DNA of 64,000 bases from Clarkia xantiana subsp. parviflora (taxonomy: Eukaryota > Streptophyta > Magnoliopsida > Myrtales > Onagraceae). The stretch is taken from contig JAPTYO010000012.1 in NCBI GenBank assembly GCA_036873135.1, positions 5,464,090 through 5,528,089 of the forward strand. The letters run 5' to 3'. Within the stretch, counting starts at the first letter, position 1; every line of letters starts with the position of its first letter. The translations under genes and the position numbers were made by a program. A model generated the notes under the pieces. The model saw only the letters and a program-made list of their open reading frames with translations. It was not told where the DNA came from and did not search any database. Positions 34,561 to 47,814 of the stretch are shown here, one piece after another.

Positions 34561-35448
34561 ATAATTCGATATACTTATATGTAAGAACTCGAAATTTGAC
34601 TATTTACGTTTTAGTCCCTGGAGTTTTAAATATTGCAAATCGATCCCTCAACTTTTGTATTTTGCAGTTTTGACCCTGATATTTGCCAACAACTGGTGTC
34701 CTCCCCATTGATCTACAACACGATCGTAGTCTTGCCTGAATTGTCCAATCCACTATCAAACAGAAGAATGCAACAACATTTTAAAAAAAAATAGCATATT
34801 TCTTTATACATGCATCTACAGTGGAGCCTCTCTATAAGCAAGTTGAATGAATAAAAAGCAGAAGTATGAGTGAGGCAGATAGAAACAAGCTCACATACAC
34901 CATAAGAATGCGCATTTCTTTCTCTTCTTTTTAATTTTTCTGATGATACTAAGGAGACTGATGACTGTGAAGAACTCGTAGCAGCGTTCAGCAGCAGATT
35001 CCCTTTAATCCAGTGCCAGTAGTGTATTTAACCTAAAATCAAATCACACAGAATCATCATGTTCTGATCCAACAAGGAGAGAGGAGAGTAAGTCTGATGA
35101 ATGCAAGATCTTTCTTAATGATGATGAATTTGCGATCTCCTACAACATTCTAATAACAAACAGTAGTTATAAGATGAGCAGAGAAGATAAGAGGCAATCA
35201 AGTGTCAAAGGCAAGCATACCGGGTGGCTGGATTGAGGACGAAGATGCAGCTGAGCAGGAAGGAGCGATGCAAGATATACCTGCAACTGCAAATCATATT
35301 CCTTCCGACGAGAAGAAGAAGAAGAGTACGGGAAGTGATGGGAGATCGGCAAAGGAGAAAGGGATCGAATGGGATGGGATCGAACAAGAGGAAGTGAAAT
35401 AGGCAAGACTACAAAACTTGCAAGTAGTGTGTTTCAATTTCACTCTTA
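34561..35448. other. Intergenic sequence; possible remnant of a minus-strand 5' region
   Basis: No recognised gene. On the minus strand, 35400-35210 is CT-rich and has splice-donor-like words (TTGCAG/GTATAT near 35283, CACCCG/GTATGC near 35220). These would fit untranslated first exons of a lost or unannotated transcript. Confidence 0.3.
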
Positions 35449-36168
35449 GGGGGCGTTTAGACGGACATGGAGATAATGTGAAATTACTTGAAATGTTAGA
35501 TTACAGTGTTTAGTTGTGCTGTAATGTGGAGTGTATCGTTAGATTATATTGTTTGGTACGCATTATAATGTGCATTGTAATGTGGCTTTTTATTATTATT
35601 TTAATCTATATGAGGGTATATTATATTTTATTATGAAAGATTAAACAAATATTTCTTTCGAGTACAATTAATTTTATAAACTTTATGTTTTGTGGTTAAT
35701 ACTATAATTATTTATGAACTCTAAAAACTAAATATTCATACTCAATACGCATAACTATTAAAATTCTATTAATTAAAATATTATACAGATTTAAAAGATA
35801 GTTTTTAAAAAAATACCACAAAATAATTTATTTATTTTATACGAACATTATCTACATTATTCTTTTTTATAATAATTAGTTATGAGGTAGATTAAAAAAA
35901 ATTAAAAAAAATAATACTAATAATAATAATACCAAATAAACTATAAAGATAATACAAAGTATTTTATCTAATTATATTAAATAATATTAAAATAATAACA
36001 CCCCGTAATGTTAGACGTAATCTCACATTACATCCATTTTTAGATGTAACCTCTCATTACATTGAATGAAGTTTTAACGTAATCACAAATTACAATGTAC
36101 ATTATGTCGTTTGACAAACCAAACAACATAAACAACATAATGTAATATTGCTTCCATCCAAACAGCCT
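35449..36168. mobile_element. Tourist-like (PIF/Harbinger) MITE
   Basis: Ends GGGGGCGTTTAGACGGA and, inverted, AGGCTGTTTGGATGGAAG form terminal inverted repeats. The 3-bp target site TTA is at 35446-35448 and 36169-36171. The interior repeats ACATTA/TAATGT words and has no coding sequence. Confidence 0.65.
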
Positions 36169-36540
36169 TTAGACTTAGAGTCAGAGTCGTATTACCAAAA
36201 AAAATAAAAATCAGCCTTAGGATCAGACAATACCCTAAAATTGGTCGTGTGATCAAATCCAATGGTTCGGGTAGGGTTACCCATTATATTGCTACAACTT
36301 CTACCAATTTTTTTTTACGATGACGAATGACACAAATATATTTTAAATAATATATAATTTTCAGGCATACATATTATTTTTTTATCACGTGTCACTTTTG
36401 TTGATTCGTGACACATTAATTGGATAAAAACATGCTCGCTTTGACGTACCACTTAACTTATAAATTTATAATATCAGAACTAAAAAAAAAACACAGACCG
36501 GACATCAAATATAAAAATGTGTTAAAAATCTATAAACAGA
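36169..36540. other. AT-rich intergenic sequence
   Basis: Nothing recognised between the Tourist-like element and the MULE fragment. Confidence 0.5.
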
Positions 36541-37012
36541 CCATCATCAAAATTAAAAATTGGTGTTTAAAATGTTAAAATGGACAGTCACAAGTTTCAT
36601 TTTTGTTGAAATTTAGTGTCTCAGCGCGTATTTTACTCTCTTCAATCATTTTTAACAACACACTCACCCACTCATAATTTATCACTCTTTACTTTTCACA
36701 AAGTCGCCAATTTTTTCCCAAAACTAGAACATAAAAAAAAAAAATTCAACAGAGTGGTGCGATGCAAATTTCAGCGAAAATGGAGCATGGTTTACTTGCG
36801 CAGATATGAACCAGCTTCTTAAGTGATGGTCCCAATAAAGTGAGGAGAAGAGAGCATCAATGGGAGGTCGAACTTGACAATCGGTTTCGTCGGAATTGAC
36901 TTTTCTAAAGTAATCACACCGAGACATCAAATTTCAACAAAACCTGAGACGTTCCATTTTAACATAACACACCAAATTTCAACGTTGGTGAATGTTGAGA
37001 CAGTTTATTGGT
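36541..37012. mobile_element. Degraded MULE-type MITE
   Basis: Arms match the element at 24627-25158 (AAATGTTAAAATGGAC, TTTCATTTTTGTTGAAATTT and their complements), and the middle is inverted relative to it. The left terminus is truncated and no target duplication is visible. It lies just past the 3' end of the NOL6 gene. Confidence 0.6.
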
Positions 37013-37234
37013 TGGGTTAAGGGAATATTCAAAATTTTGTAAAGCAAGATACAAACTGTCCCATTCCGTAAATAATAGTGATTGATACAAATACGTAATT
37101 GGAGCCGATCTTCTTTCTCCTTACCATTACACTGAAAATCCAGGTATATCACCAAAATTGCTCTATTCACATGAATGATGAAGAAGAGATACAAATCATC
37201 CTCTACACGACCGACTTAATGTTTTGCTAGCTCA

Positions 37235-40200
37235 TTAAAGTCTGGGTGCCTTGAGAAGATACACGCTCCTCACAAACCCCTTTCCGAGTTCACCAACAGA
37301 TTTTAGCACATCCAACGCCTCCTCTCCTTCATCACCACCCTCTTCTCTTTCCCGTTTCTGAAATATAAACAAATACAGATAGGGTACACATGTGAGTAAA
37401 TAGCATCATCTCCACGCTTCATCTATAGTTAACAAGAAGAAGAAAGTACCTTTTTTGTATTTGACCTTTCCCATGTAAGGCCTATTGCATCACCTCCCAA
37501 TGAGTCGTACCATGTCTTGAATGTATCAGGGAACTCTTTCTACATAATACATTTTAAATATATATATATACAGAGACAAGAATAAGTACTGAAATGCATC
37601 AATGTTTGAGGTTAGTTAGGTTCTTGTGCGATATTTATTACCTCTAGGTCCCCAAGGAAACACCTCAATGGATCAAAGTCTACCATAAGCCTACTACTTT
37701 TAATCTCTTCCAGCCTTCCCCCCTTCAAGTCTGACTGTGTTAGGGAGGGATGGAAAGCCTTGCTAGGTTTTCCATTAGCAACATGTCGACCTATATCCCC
37801 CCAAAAAACAAAACAAAACAAAACTTTTATTTGTTGTGCCAAATATTGCCAGGTCTCAATTTTAATCAGCAGCATATGCATGAATCCAGAAAGCAATTTG
37901 GGATAAGTATAGAGATCACGGGCTAATTTAATTACAGCTAAACCAATTGCAAAAACATACCCTGGTTAACTTCAGATGGAAATAGGAGGTTCTCTGGGTA
38001 AGGCAACCGATCTCTGTGAACAAGGATTACGGCATCGTAGTTGTTCAAAGGAGTTTTGAAGAGGCACTGCAAGTCCAAGAAAGCAAATTTATTATTACGA
38101 ATGAATAAAATCATCAGGACTTCATATTTATTTATAGCAAGCAGGTCGTTTCTTTCTACAGACCTCCCATCTGTGAGCATCGCTCTGATCATGCAGCATT
38201 AGCTTGGTCAACAGATTTGCACTGCTTCTAGCATAGGCCACTAACCTCTTCAGCTCCTGTTTCCATCCAACATAAATAAATGACAGGTTAGTCCAGTATG
38301 CCAACTTTACCATTTTCTGAATGAAGAAATAAATAATACAAGAATTATCCTAGGAATCTCTTTCATAAGCTAAATAATCTTTATCCCCTTCTTTTTATAT
38401 TATTATTATTCTACGTCAATATGGGAACATGAACCTTAAGCCTTAAACTTCATTTCTAATCTTTATTTCTTCTCTTCTTTAAGCGGTTGACATTTATATA
38501 TCTTAAAATGAAAGAAGTAAACGACATCCAGATTCCCCTCCAAAAAAATGCTAACCAAATGACTAGGTGATGATCTGGTCCATGCTTCAGATGCCTTATC
38601 ATACGCTGTACCAAGGAACATGGCAGGATTCACAGCTAGTGGACTTTTCTCATAAACTCTTCTGCTTTCCATGAAGTTATCCTGTAGTGATAGCAACTCA
38701 AAAAGATTGTAATAAAGCGATGGAAGAGTAAATGACTTTATTAACTTATGGCTCAAAAAAGACTTGCCTGGATCTCTTTCTCATCTTCTGGGGCTAAATC
38801 ATTGTTTATGTCGACAATCAAGGGTGAAAATGTCCAGTTGTAGTCAGTCAGCAATCTCAGGAATCTGTAATCAAACTAGGGTCAGCCTTTTTTAGTTTTC
38901 CATATATATATATAGCAAGAAAAGGCAGAACTAGATTGCAAACGGGAGTGTATATATAGGTTTCTTCTATAAAAATGAACTCTAGGAACAATCGCAAACA
39001 TGGTATGTCTGCAAATATATTTATATATATACATGTACATAAATATGAAACATCGTGACTAAAGTATAATTTTACGTGCCCGGAACAAATCAAGTGGCGA
39101 TGGATAGGATAGATGAGTAGAATAGTGGATAGTGAGCTCGTCGAGGGGAGCAAGAACTCATTAGAGAGAGAATCTGATCTCTAAAACCTAGGTTTCTGAT
39201 TAATTTTTGGGTTAACAGGTTTTTTGGTCCATGATATTTGACCAATTTTGGGTTTTGGTTCATGGTGTTTTTTTTTTTTTTTTTGCCTAATTTTGGTATC
39301 ATATGTTTGCAGATTTTTCTAGTTTTAGTCCGACCATTACATTCTGTCCATTTTTTCGGTTAAGTGACATGTGCAAGTTACGTGATCCACCCTAAACTTT
39401 CAATTTTGTTCAAATTTGGGGGAATTGACCCATTGAACTAGGTTCAGGGTGTCAATTCCCCCAAATTTGACCCATTTAACCTAGGTCAATTCGCCCAAAT
39501 TAAACTTGGTTTAGGGTGTTTATTCCTCCAAATTTGAACAAAATTGAAAGTTTAGGGTGGATCACGCGACTTGCGCATGTCACTTAACGAAAAAAATGGA
39601 CGGAATGTAACGGTCGGACCAAAACTATAAAAATTTACAAACATATTGTACCAAAACTATGCAAAAAAAAATATCATGGACCAAAACCCAAAAGTGGTCA
39701 AACATTATGGACCAAAAGACATGTTAACCCTTAATTTTTTGTTTGCTTCTTTATTCAATACTGATAACTTTAATCATGATTTAGAATATTACAAAATAAG
39801 AACGATAATATTCAGCCATAAATAGAGAAAATATTATCGGCTGATTAACTAGGAAATAAAAATATATGATCCTATGAATAATAATAAATATCATATATTC
39901 TATTAATATACTATCTATCTAATAAGATATTACAGAATGTATATCCGTAACATATTAGCAGAATAGGTGTGATTGTCAGCCTATACTGTTTTTATTCATC
40001 AATTCGCAAAGAAATTGATTTCCTTATGAGAGAAAAGGATAAAAGTTCGACCTTAAGAAGCCACTGATGCGTGAGCAGGGCGCAGAAAATGGAAAAGGTT
40101 TCAAAAAGAGGTGAGCAACCAAAAGCTCAACTGCCTCCTCTGCCAGACATGCTGAAAAGAGATGTGAAGCCACCCATCTTTTGGCAAGCCTTGAAAAAAA

Positions 40201-43200
40201 CCCAAAACAATAAAAATCAGCTGGTCAACAGAATTGCACCCCAAAAAAATGGTCAACTTAGCCAATCATAAATTAATTGAAGTAAAGATTTTCTAAGCAA
40301 ACCTGACAACTGAACCATAAATTCCATAACGACCCTGCAACCCATTTATCATACTGGAGTGCTGCCCACGGATAAAGAGCCTCTTGTCTTCAGAAGAGAC
40401 TTTCCTGAGCATATTATTTCCATCTACAAATTAATATGTTCTTGAAAGTTAGTTCCAAATAAACACCAGCTACAAAGCTCAACCACATTCATCTTAATAG
40501 AAAGGCTTACTCTCTTGTTTCAACAAACTTAGACCCCTCTCATGCAAAATTTTCAGGCGAAATGCAAAACCAGACATTAATATGTTGACGCTGTCTTCAG
40601 TTGCAGTGCATGTCATACCATAGTCATTCTGCAAGCTGCAAAGAACTTAATATATTAACTTTTCAATATTAAACAAGCAGCTGCCATTGTGACAACACTT
40701 TTGTTATTGAAAGACCAACTACCTTTCTCCAATTTTGATTAGAAAAGCAGACTTGGTTTTCTCAATTGCTGCATCATCAATTGGCCAATTTCCAGATCCT
40801 TCCAACTGATCAATACCGAGTGTCAGTTTTTGAAAAGGAAGCCCAGGAAAAAAATGCACTAGTACATACATGAATAAGAAAACAGAACAAAAGGAATCAA
40901 ATCGACATACCTGAATCATAATGTCCAAGGGTCTAACGCATGACGGAATGAACTTGACATGTCTTGGAGGTCTGCCCTTTTCAATAATCAGAGGATGTGG
41001 TTCAGGAGGGGAGACAGACGCAGACCTGAAAGCTGTCGACAAAGCGACAGAAAAATGCAAAAATCGTCAGTGAAGGATTCATACTGTATAATTATCAGTC
41101 TGTCAATGGAATGTAAACATATTTGGTGTCAACCAGTATGTCAATAAAAGGCATCTTGGTAAAACATATTCAGTGAAAACACCTTGGTGAAAGGTCAGTT
41201 GTACCATCTTTAGGAATGCATAAAAGATTCACATGCTTCAGAAAGACTTTTTTGTCGGCATGCAAATGTAGACTATTCTCCATAATTGAACTTTAAAACA
41301 CGACTAAATAGAAATATTTCATATATCGATGAAATTATACTCAGAATCCTGTAGGTGTAGGAAACAAATGAGGCTACCAAACAAGCACAATGAAATACGA
41401 ATTCAGACCCGATCTGAGATCAAAAGTTTCACATTTCACATGTATGGCAAGGGTGTGAAGTCCAGGATCAAGCATAACTCTTTTGATGGCATCATCAAAC
41501 AACCCTGGAAAGCACAATTTATCTTTATCCAGCCCTAGATAAACAACTCTAGTCCCTATGACAACTTTCCTGATTGCACAGATTAGGCATTATGAGCCTA
41601 TTCATCAAGGCAAATGCAGATATAAACATCATTACACAATGATAAGCAATTAATACCAATTAATAGTGTCCGTACTTAAATCCTTAGCAACTAGATGATA
41701 ATCGATTATAGAAAGAAGAACTCTAAAGCAGAGATGATACCTGAGTCAAGCGGCTGGACACTGGATACTTTTAAAGGAATATCTTCCAAAAGACGCAAAC
41801 GTTTGGATAAAACATCAAATGCTTGGAGTAAACTTCCAGAATATGATATGGGGTCTGAAACAGGTAATGATTATTTAAAAAGGTAAAGTTAGTAAAACCA
41901 TAATAGATACCACACCCTTTCTTAAAACAGGACTTAAAAAGACACAAGGATAAAGGAGGAGAATGAACAAGATCAGGTAATAACTACCTCCAGTACCATG
42001 AAGCAGTGAGAAATCAAGTTGATCAACAAATTGTATTACGTGCTCTTTGGAAAGAGAAAAGTGCCGCAGAAGCATATACTCGGTCATTCTTTTCATAATG
42101 AGATGCCTCGCCCACTGTTCGCTTTCCCAAACTGTACATTAAGAAAAGAATACCAGCTTAAAAACAGCCAGATGTATGTGCAGCTAGCAAAATCATAACT
42201 TGCATAAATCACTGCATTACCTGTGCTTTCTGCTATTTTACCATCCTTAAACTGGCGAAGCTCTGCCTTCTCACCCCAGAATTTTCGGAACTTCAGGGCC
42301 TGCTGACCAATGTGACTACAGTCAAGATATTTGCAAAAGATAAGATACTCAATGGAAAGCTTAGACAAGTTAATCGACCTCCTCCTTGTTTTCAGCATTT
42401 GGTCCAATATCTACCACTCTGAATGCTTTCTCTATGGAACTAATTGAAATTCCAATAAACAATGGATCCCTATCTAGTGTTGAAAGGCCCTGAGAACAAA
42501 AACCAAAAGATGATCAGTTGGACAGGTGAAAATAAAAATAGCTGCATATAGTGGAAGAGCATAAAGATAAAATCACATTAGATACATTTTCTACACTGTA
42601 GCCCAGTGGGACATTTATCCATGTAACACGGACAATCTTCACTCTATCACTCAATCCTTGACTAAGAACCTTTTGAATTTTGCGTTCATATACTCTCCAG
42701 CATTCATTGTCCAGACAGAAGCCTGATGCAGAAACCTTCTCATTTCCACTCAAATTAAGCCTGAGCATAAGTCAAAGATATGAGCAAGAAGTCAAGTAAC
42801 AGGTCAAAAGTCCCAATAGCCATGTCATCATGTGCATGAAATTTTATCACCTTGAAAAAGAGATTTTTTTTAATAAAAAAGGTAACATATTTCGACTGGA
42901 TAAGTTCTTTATTTAGTTTATACTGGAAAACTAAGATAAGAGCTTGAGCAAACAACAAGAAGTGGTAAACTTCAGTAGAGGCTACAGGAGTTTCAGGAGA
43001 AAGAGCAAGTTGAAAGGATCAGTGGCACTAAACGTGAATAAACTAATAGCATGCTCACAAAGCAACTTCTCACGTCATTAAAATAAGTGCATGTAAATTT
43101 GTAACTTTGGCACCTCATGAATAAATCGAGATAAAAAAAGAAATCAGACTTACCGAATACAAAGGTCAAATTTTGCAGGATCGTCAATCTTTGTAATGAA

Positions 43201-46200
43201 AATTTCCTCAAAGCCACTATCTCTGCACTTCTCCATGCATTTAAGTGTTAAGGAAGCCTCCTCTTGGAGCTGCAACGTTCAGGAAATCAATTGAAGACCC
43301 AGATAGCGAAAATGGAATGATAAAGAAAAACCATACAGAATGAAAGGACCAACCATAATAGACATAACCACAAAATTTTATCAGTAGAACAAATATAACC
43401 TCAAGAAATCCATGCTCTGACATCCGAAAAGCCAAATTAAGATGAGACGTATTGCATATAACTACTGGAAAAAGATCCACATAGTGCAGCCTTTCCTGCA
43501 AGAATAATCAGCAAAATGGGATGTGAGTGAGAGCTTTGGCCCATACTACAATTTCACAACCAGCGTGTATGATAGAGGAACATTAAGACGTAAATGCACA
43601 CAGAATTATGTCCAGTTTTTCACCTCTCAATTCGAAGAAAACTTTGTTGAATCATGCTCACCAGACTATGCAGTTTTACGAGAAATATAATTGATTTAAA
43701 CTAGAAACATGGCCACTTTAAGTAGAACCTACTTATACGCATCACTTTTTTCGCCAAATGGCAAATATTCACATCACTTGCAGCAAAACTAGATAAATGC
43801 TTAACAGTCCGCATGAACATTACACATGCAGGCACAATGAGATCCACAGCCATAAGCAATCATTTCGAATTAAATTTGCACTTAATGATAAGACATCCAG
43901 GGAGGAGAGAAAAACAATGTGAAAGATAGTAGACAAAATAGGTATGTCAAAGATTGCAGACCTCCTTTGATACACGGTTTTCTCCTTGCACTTGAAGATA
44001 GAGTCCACGTTTCCAGAGTTTTGAAGTGGCTGCAACCACAATTGATGAAAATATTGTATCACAGTTATTCAAATACCAAACCAGACACTGTTAGTACTGC
44101 ATGTGGCGATCTCATGGTCTTTCTAATTAAAAAAGAGAAAAATATGGTGACCAGAAATAAGCTAAGGAAGGAATATACAACCCAAATTAACAAATGATCT
44201 TATAGAATATACTGCATATGTAATTTTGCTCATAATTTTTCATTAGTTAAGCACTAAGAGACTGCACTCATGTATAAAACATATTGGAGAAAAGAAAACT
44301 TAACATGTACTACCTATTGCCATAGATTAATTGCCTCACTACGGAAGTGTTTGTGCTGGTGCGAGGGGGAAATTTGAACATACCAATGAAATCTAACGTA
44401 ACACGGAATATTTGCATGGGCTTCATTGATTTGTTAATCTTTGCCTGGTTGGCAAGGTATGCCAAAATTATCGCTATCAGAAATCCATTTAGGCAATCAT
44501 ACACGTATACGCAATTTCTCTGCTGTGCCCAAACCTATAAAGTAAATGTGAAACCCATATCACTAATCGTCAAAACTTTTATTATAATATACATACAGAA
44601 TATTATATAAATATCAGTTCATGAAAGCCCAACAAGCTGAGACTACAAACCTTTAACAAAATTAATGCCTCCGTCAACTCCTTCCATCCCTGGAAAGTTC
44701 TATTTACAAACTCTGCATTCTCTTCCATACACATGTCTTCTAGTATGCTACTATTATAATTTGGTGTAGCTTCGGGAGTACCCTCTGAAAAAAATAATGG
44801 AGTCATGGACATGTCAGTTTGTAAGCTACACACAGACGGCCATAAGATTTTTACTCCCTTAAATGTACAACCTTGAGTAAGAGCTCGGATGTTGCTGCGT
44901 TTCAGGTTCAACTTGCCAATATCAAACATTGATGTCGCAGTAGGAATTATTCTTACAGAAAACCCAGGAACTTCAGGAACCTTTGCAGCTTCAGCACCCA
45001 GAGGGGAAACAATACGGCTTTAATATTACTGACAAAGAAAAAAAAGCAGGACAACGTACGACTTCTAAAACTATGCGTAACAACAATAGAGGGGAAAAAA
45101 ATACTAACCAGGATATACCACCAATACAGGTTTTCTGGCCTCATTCTGTAGGGAAGACCATTCAACCTTACTAAGTAGTGATGAAGGTCCCAAATACTTC
45201 TTGATTATGCAGAGGTACAAGCATCTTTTGGCAAAGTATCGATGATTTAAATAGTCTGACCTCAAGAAACAGTCCTGGTTATAATTCAGTAGAAAAAAAT
45301 TAGCAATAGAAAATACAATCTATAGGGTTCGAAAGGTCGAACTCTACATACATCTAAAGCACGTAACTTCATCTGTATAATGTATAACATATCTTTGATG
45401 AACTCTGAAGCAAAAATATATAACCAATACATCTGAAAGAAGTCTCAATCAGTATCTCATAACAATTTGTTAGCATAATTAATAGCTACTGGAGAACTTA
45501 CAACGACAAAAGATGCTACAGCCTACATATATTCTAATAGCTATCTAATAGTACTAGACTTCTCACTACTAATGATATATTGATATTTCCATTATGCTTG
45601 TCACTAGTGATAAGAAGTTTTAAGAAAAAAATATGCACAGTATTAATACCTTAGGCATTCGAACAAAAAGATCGAGACTAACACCAGGCTACCAGACTTC
45701 TCACTACTAATGATATCTTGATATTTCCATTAGGCTTGTCACTAGTGATAAGAAGAAGATTTAAGAAAATAAATATAAACAGAATACCTTAGGCATTCGA
45801 ACAAAAACATCGACACTAACATCAGGCTTCGCAATGCCTTGTATAGAATAGCTTCCACCAACTTCAATGTGTGTTGGCCTCTTAAACTTGAAATCGATTT
45901 TGTCAGCTCCAATATCCTTAACAAAACCAGGAGCTAAGTCTGAGGTAACCTGTCAATTTTCAACTCAAAATCAGCACAACTGCTGGACTTTACCGAAACC
46001 TTAAGGAAAATTAGCCACGGATTACAATTTCATTTGATAGACACTTTGTGATCACAAAAGATAGTAATAATAATGGGAAATTCTGAACTTGGTCCAGGGT
46101 TGTCTAACTTATTTTAGAAGGAGCTTAGCATTATATTCAACTTGAATTGCAATACTACAAGAACCACCTATTTCATCATATAGACTCCAGCCATTTCCTA

Positions 46201-46675
46201 ATAAAAAGTTAATATTTAATAGAGAAGTTTAAGAACTGAATCTTTAAATAGTGTTTGGGGACATAGTTTGACATGAACATAGTTTCTGAAAACTTTAACA
46301 AAATTTATATAGCTTTCGAAAATGACAAAGTATAGAACTCTTTCAAGAGAAGTCTAGCTACTATATCAGATACGTTTTAGAAACAAGATTTGTATAATTA
46401 CAAGCAAGCAGGGCATCCTCTTTCTTCTGAAAAAAACAAAATAAAACAAGCAAATTGCAACCTAATTAAGGCGACTAAAATAATAAGGGGAGAAACAGAA
46501 AAACCTGCAAATCCTCGGGGATTTGATCAATAGCGGCTTTAATGGCAGCAACAGTATCGTCAACTAGCTTTGTAAATGAAGATGTAGACTGGAGCTGGAC
46601 CTCCTTCAACAGCTCCTTCACCTTCATATCAAGTGAGTCTGTCAGCGAACTAACACCGACCACAGACCCGCCCAT
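37235..46675 (-). CDS. NOL6: Nucleolar protein 6 (Nrap/NOL6), 26 coding exons
   Basis: Exons from the 5' end: 46675-46505, 45949-45788, 45274-45109, 44988-44872, 44784-44651, 44534-44384, 44029-43962, 43495-43400, 43269-43154, 42760-42586, 42489-42379, 42299-42221, 42131-41988, 41854-41741, 41032-40911, 40805-40723, 40635-40511, 40423-40303, 40189-40052, 38864-38768, 38681-38556, 38256-38164, 38066-37961, 37790-37642, 37539-37450, 37357-37235. They join in frame to 1058 residues. Recognisable blocks are VKELLKEVQL, SKVEWSSLQNEARKPVLVVYP, NIRALTQG, HDCLNGFL-like YDCLNGFLIAIILAYL, ENKEEALKFRKFWGEKAELRQF, KRWVASHLFSACLAEEAVELL, AYDKASEAWTRSSP and WYDSLGGDAIGLTWE. Nrap is an inactive nucleotidyl-transferase-like scaffold of the small-subunit processome, needed for 18S pre-rRNA processing in the nucleolus. 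The intron after exon 20 starts with GC. Intron 19 carries a MITE. No coding defect seen. Confidence 0.95.
39209..39730. mobile_element. MULE-type MITE in NOL6 intron 19
   Basis: Begins GGGTTAACAGGTTTTTTGGT and has inverted-repeat arms over 200 bp. Perfect 9-bp target duplication TTAATTTTT at 39200-39208 and 39731-39739. Same family as 48945-49462. Confidence 0.93.
45557..45832. repeat. 138-bp tandem duplication covering the 3' edge of NOL6 exon 2
   Basis: GACTTCTCACTACTAATGAT starts at 45557 and again at 45695. Likewise the exon-2 end with its donor recurs 138 bp into the intron, where TACCTTAGGCATTCG sits near 45647 and again near 45785. The inner copy is a pseudo-exon end with a potential splice donor and a few base changes. 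Confidence 0.85.
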
Positions 46676-46729
46676 TGCTCTGTCAGCTCCTTCTTGCTTG
46701 GAGAGTTTAGCCGTCGTCAAAGAAAGAAC

Positions 46730-46830
46730 TAGGGTTTAACGACTGACTGATTCGAGAGGCTAAAAGAGAAGTGGCGGGAGAAGTAACGAAACGGAACGAC
46801 CAGCAGTTGAAGGCGATCGTCCCAGGCCCA
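46730..46830 (-). promoter_or_regulatory. NOL6 promoter: telo-box and site II motif
   Basis: Reading toward NOL6, AAACCCTA (46730-46737) lies about 55 bases upstream of the start codon, and TGGGCC (46825-46830) lies further upstream. This telo-box plus site II pair is characteristic of plant ribosome-biogenesis genes and is bound by TCP and other factors. No TATA box seen. Confidence 0.6.
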
Positions 46831-46943
46831 TAATGTATCTAGGCGGGCCTCAGAGCTATTGGAGGAAGTTTGGGCTGCTAGGCCTGCTAAAACGCCCAGC
46901 CCGCACCAGAGTTCAATTTGCAGCACGCCAAGCAGCCAGCAGG

Positions 46944-47653
46944 GTTAGGGGTGGGCGCGGGCGGGTTCGGTCAAGAAATTTAAAGAATAATTCCCGCCCA
47001 CCAAAGTTCGGGTTTTTGACTCGGGCTCGGGCGGGTAAATATGAGAAAAATTCCCGCTCGACCCCGGATTTCGGGTTTTTCGGGCGATTTCGGGTTAGAC
47101 CAAATCTAACAACTTAGCAATATTTATCAGCACAATTTTGCAGATTATGTTAATTAAAAAAAAAAGGGTAAGCAAACCATGACTTGACTAAGTAACCATG
47201 ATTACACACAGAGCATAATCAGAAAACCATCTTGATTCTTGACTACCTAGATTATACACACATCTTACCCTCATACACCAACATGTGCATCTAGCCATCC
47301 ATTTCAAACACATTAGTTAACAACAATTCATTACACAACCAAAGTCTCTAATGTGTCGTCTCTGTTTCACTCTCTGTATTTGTAGTATATGTAGTGTGAC
47401 TTTTGTTAGGTCAAGACCAAAGCATTAGAGTTTAGACAGACGGATGGGCCATTGTACCTAGCCCAATAATAATAATAATAATAATAATAATCGGGCGGGT
47501 TCGGGTGAAACGGGTTTTTCAGCTCAATACCCGGACCCGAACCCGAATTTTCGGGCGGGAATTTTCAAATCGGGTTTGGTTTTTCAATCGGGACGGATTT
47601 TTCGGGACGGTTTCAAAATGGTTTTTCCCGGGTTCCCGGATTTTTATGCCCAC
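46944..47653. mobile_element. Old hAT-like element with GGGCGGG/CCCGAA repeats
   Basis: Starts with TTAGGGGTGGGCGCGGGCGG and ends ATTTTTATGCCCAC, with GC-rich CGGGCGGGTTCGGG words inverted at the two sides (46950-47100 and 47490-47650). This is a common plant hAT-type repeat. The middle (47110-47460) is unrelated AT-rich DNA, followed by an ATA microsatellite at 47465-47492. Target duplication not found. Short open frames here are repeat artefacts. Confidence 0.5.
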
Positions 47654-47814
47654 AAAAGAAATTGATAACCATAAAAAAAATACAAACCTTCCGAATCTGA
47701 ACCTCCCACAAAAGAGTAATGCTATGTTGGTCAGTGATTCTAGTCGACACTTTAGTTTGACAGTGGGTTGAGCGACACGTGTGAGACTATAAAGGCTCAT
47801 GCATTATTGACCAA

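Noticed and set aside
34900..35010. Possible C/D-box snoRNA (TGATGA and CTGA words)
   Set aside because: Boxes are not at consistent spacing and no terminal stem was found.
46833..47117. Arg/Gly-rich frame upstream of NOL6
   Set aside because: It overlaps the GC-rich CGGGCGGG repeat of an old hAT-like element.
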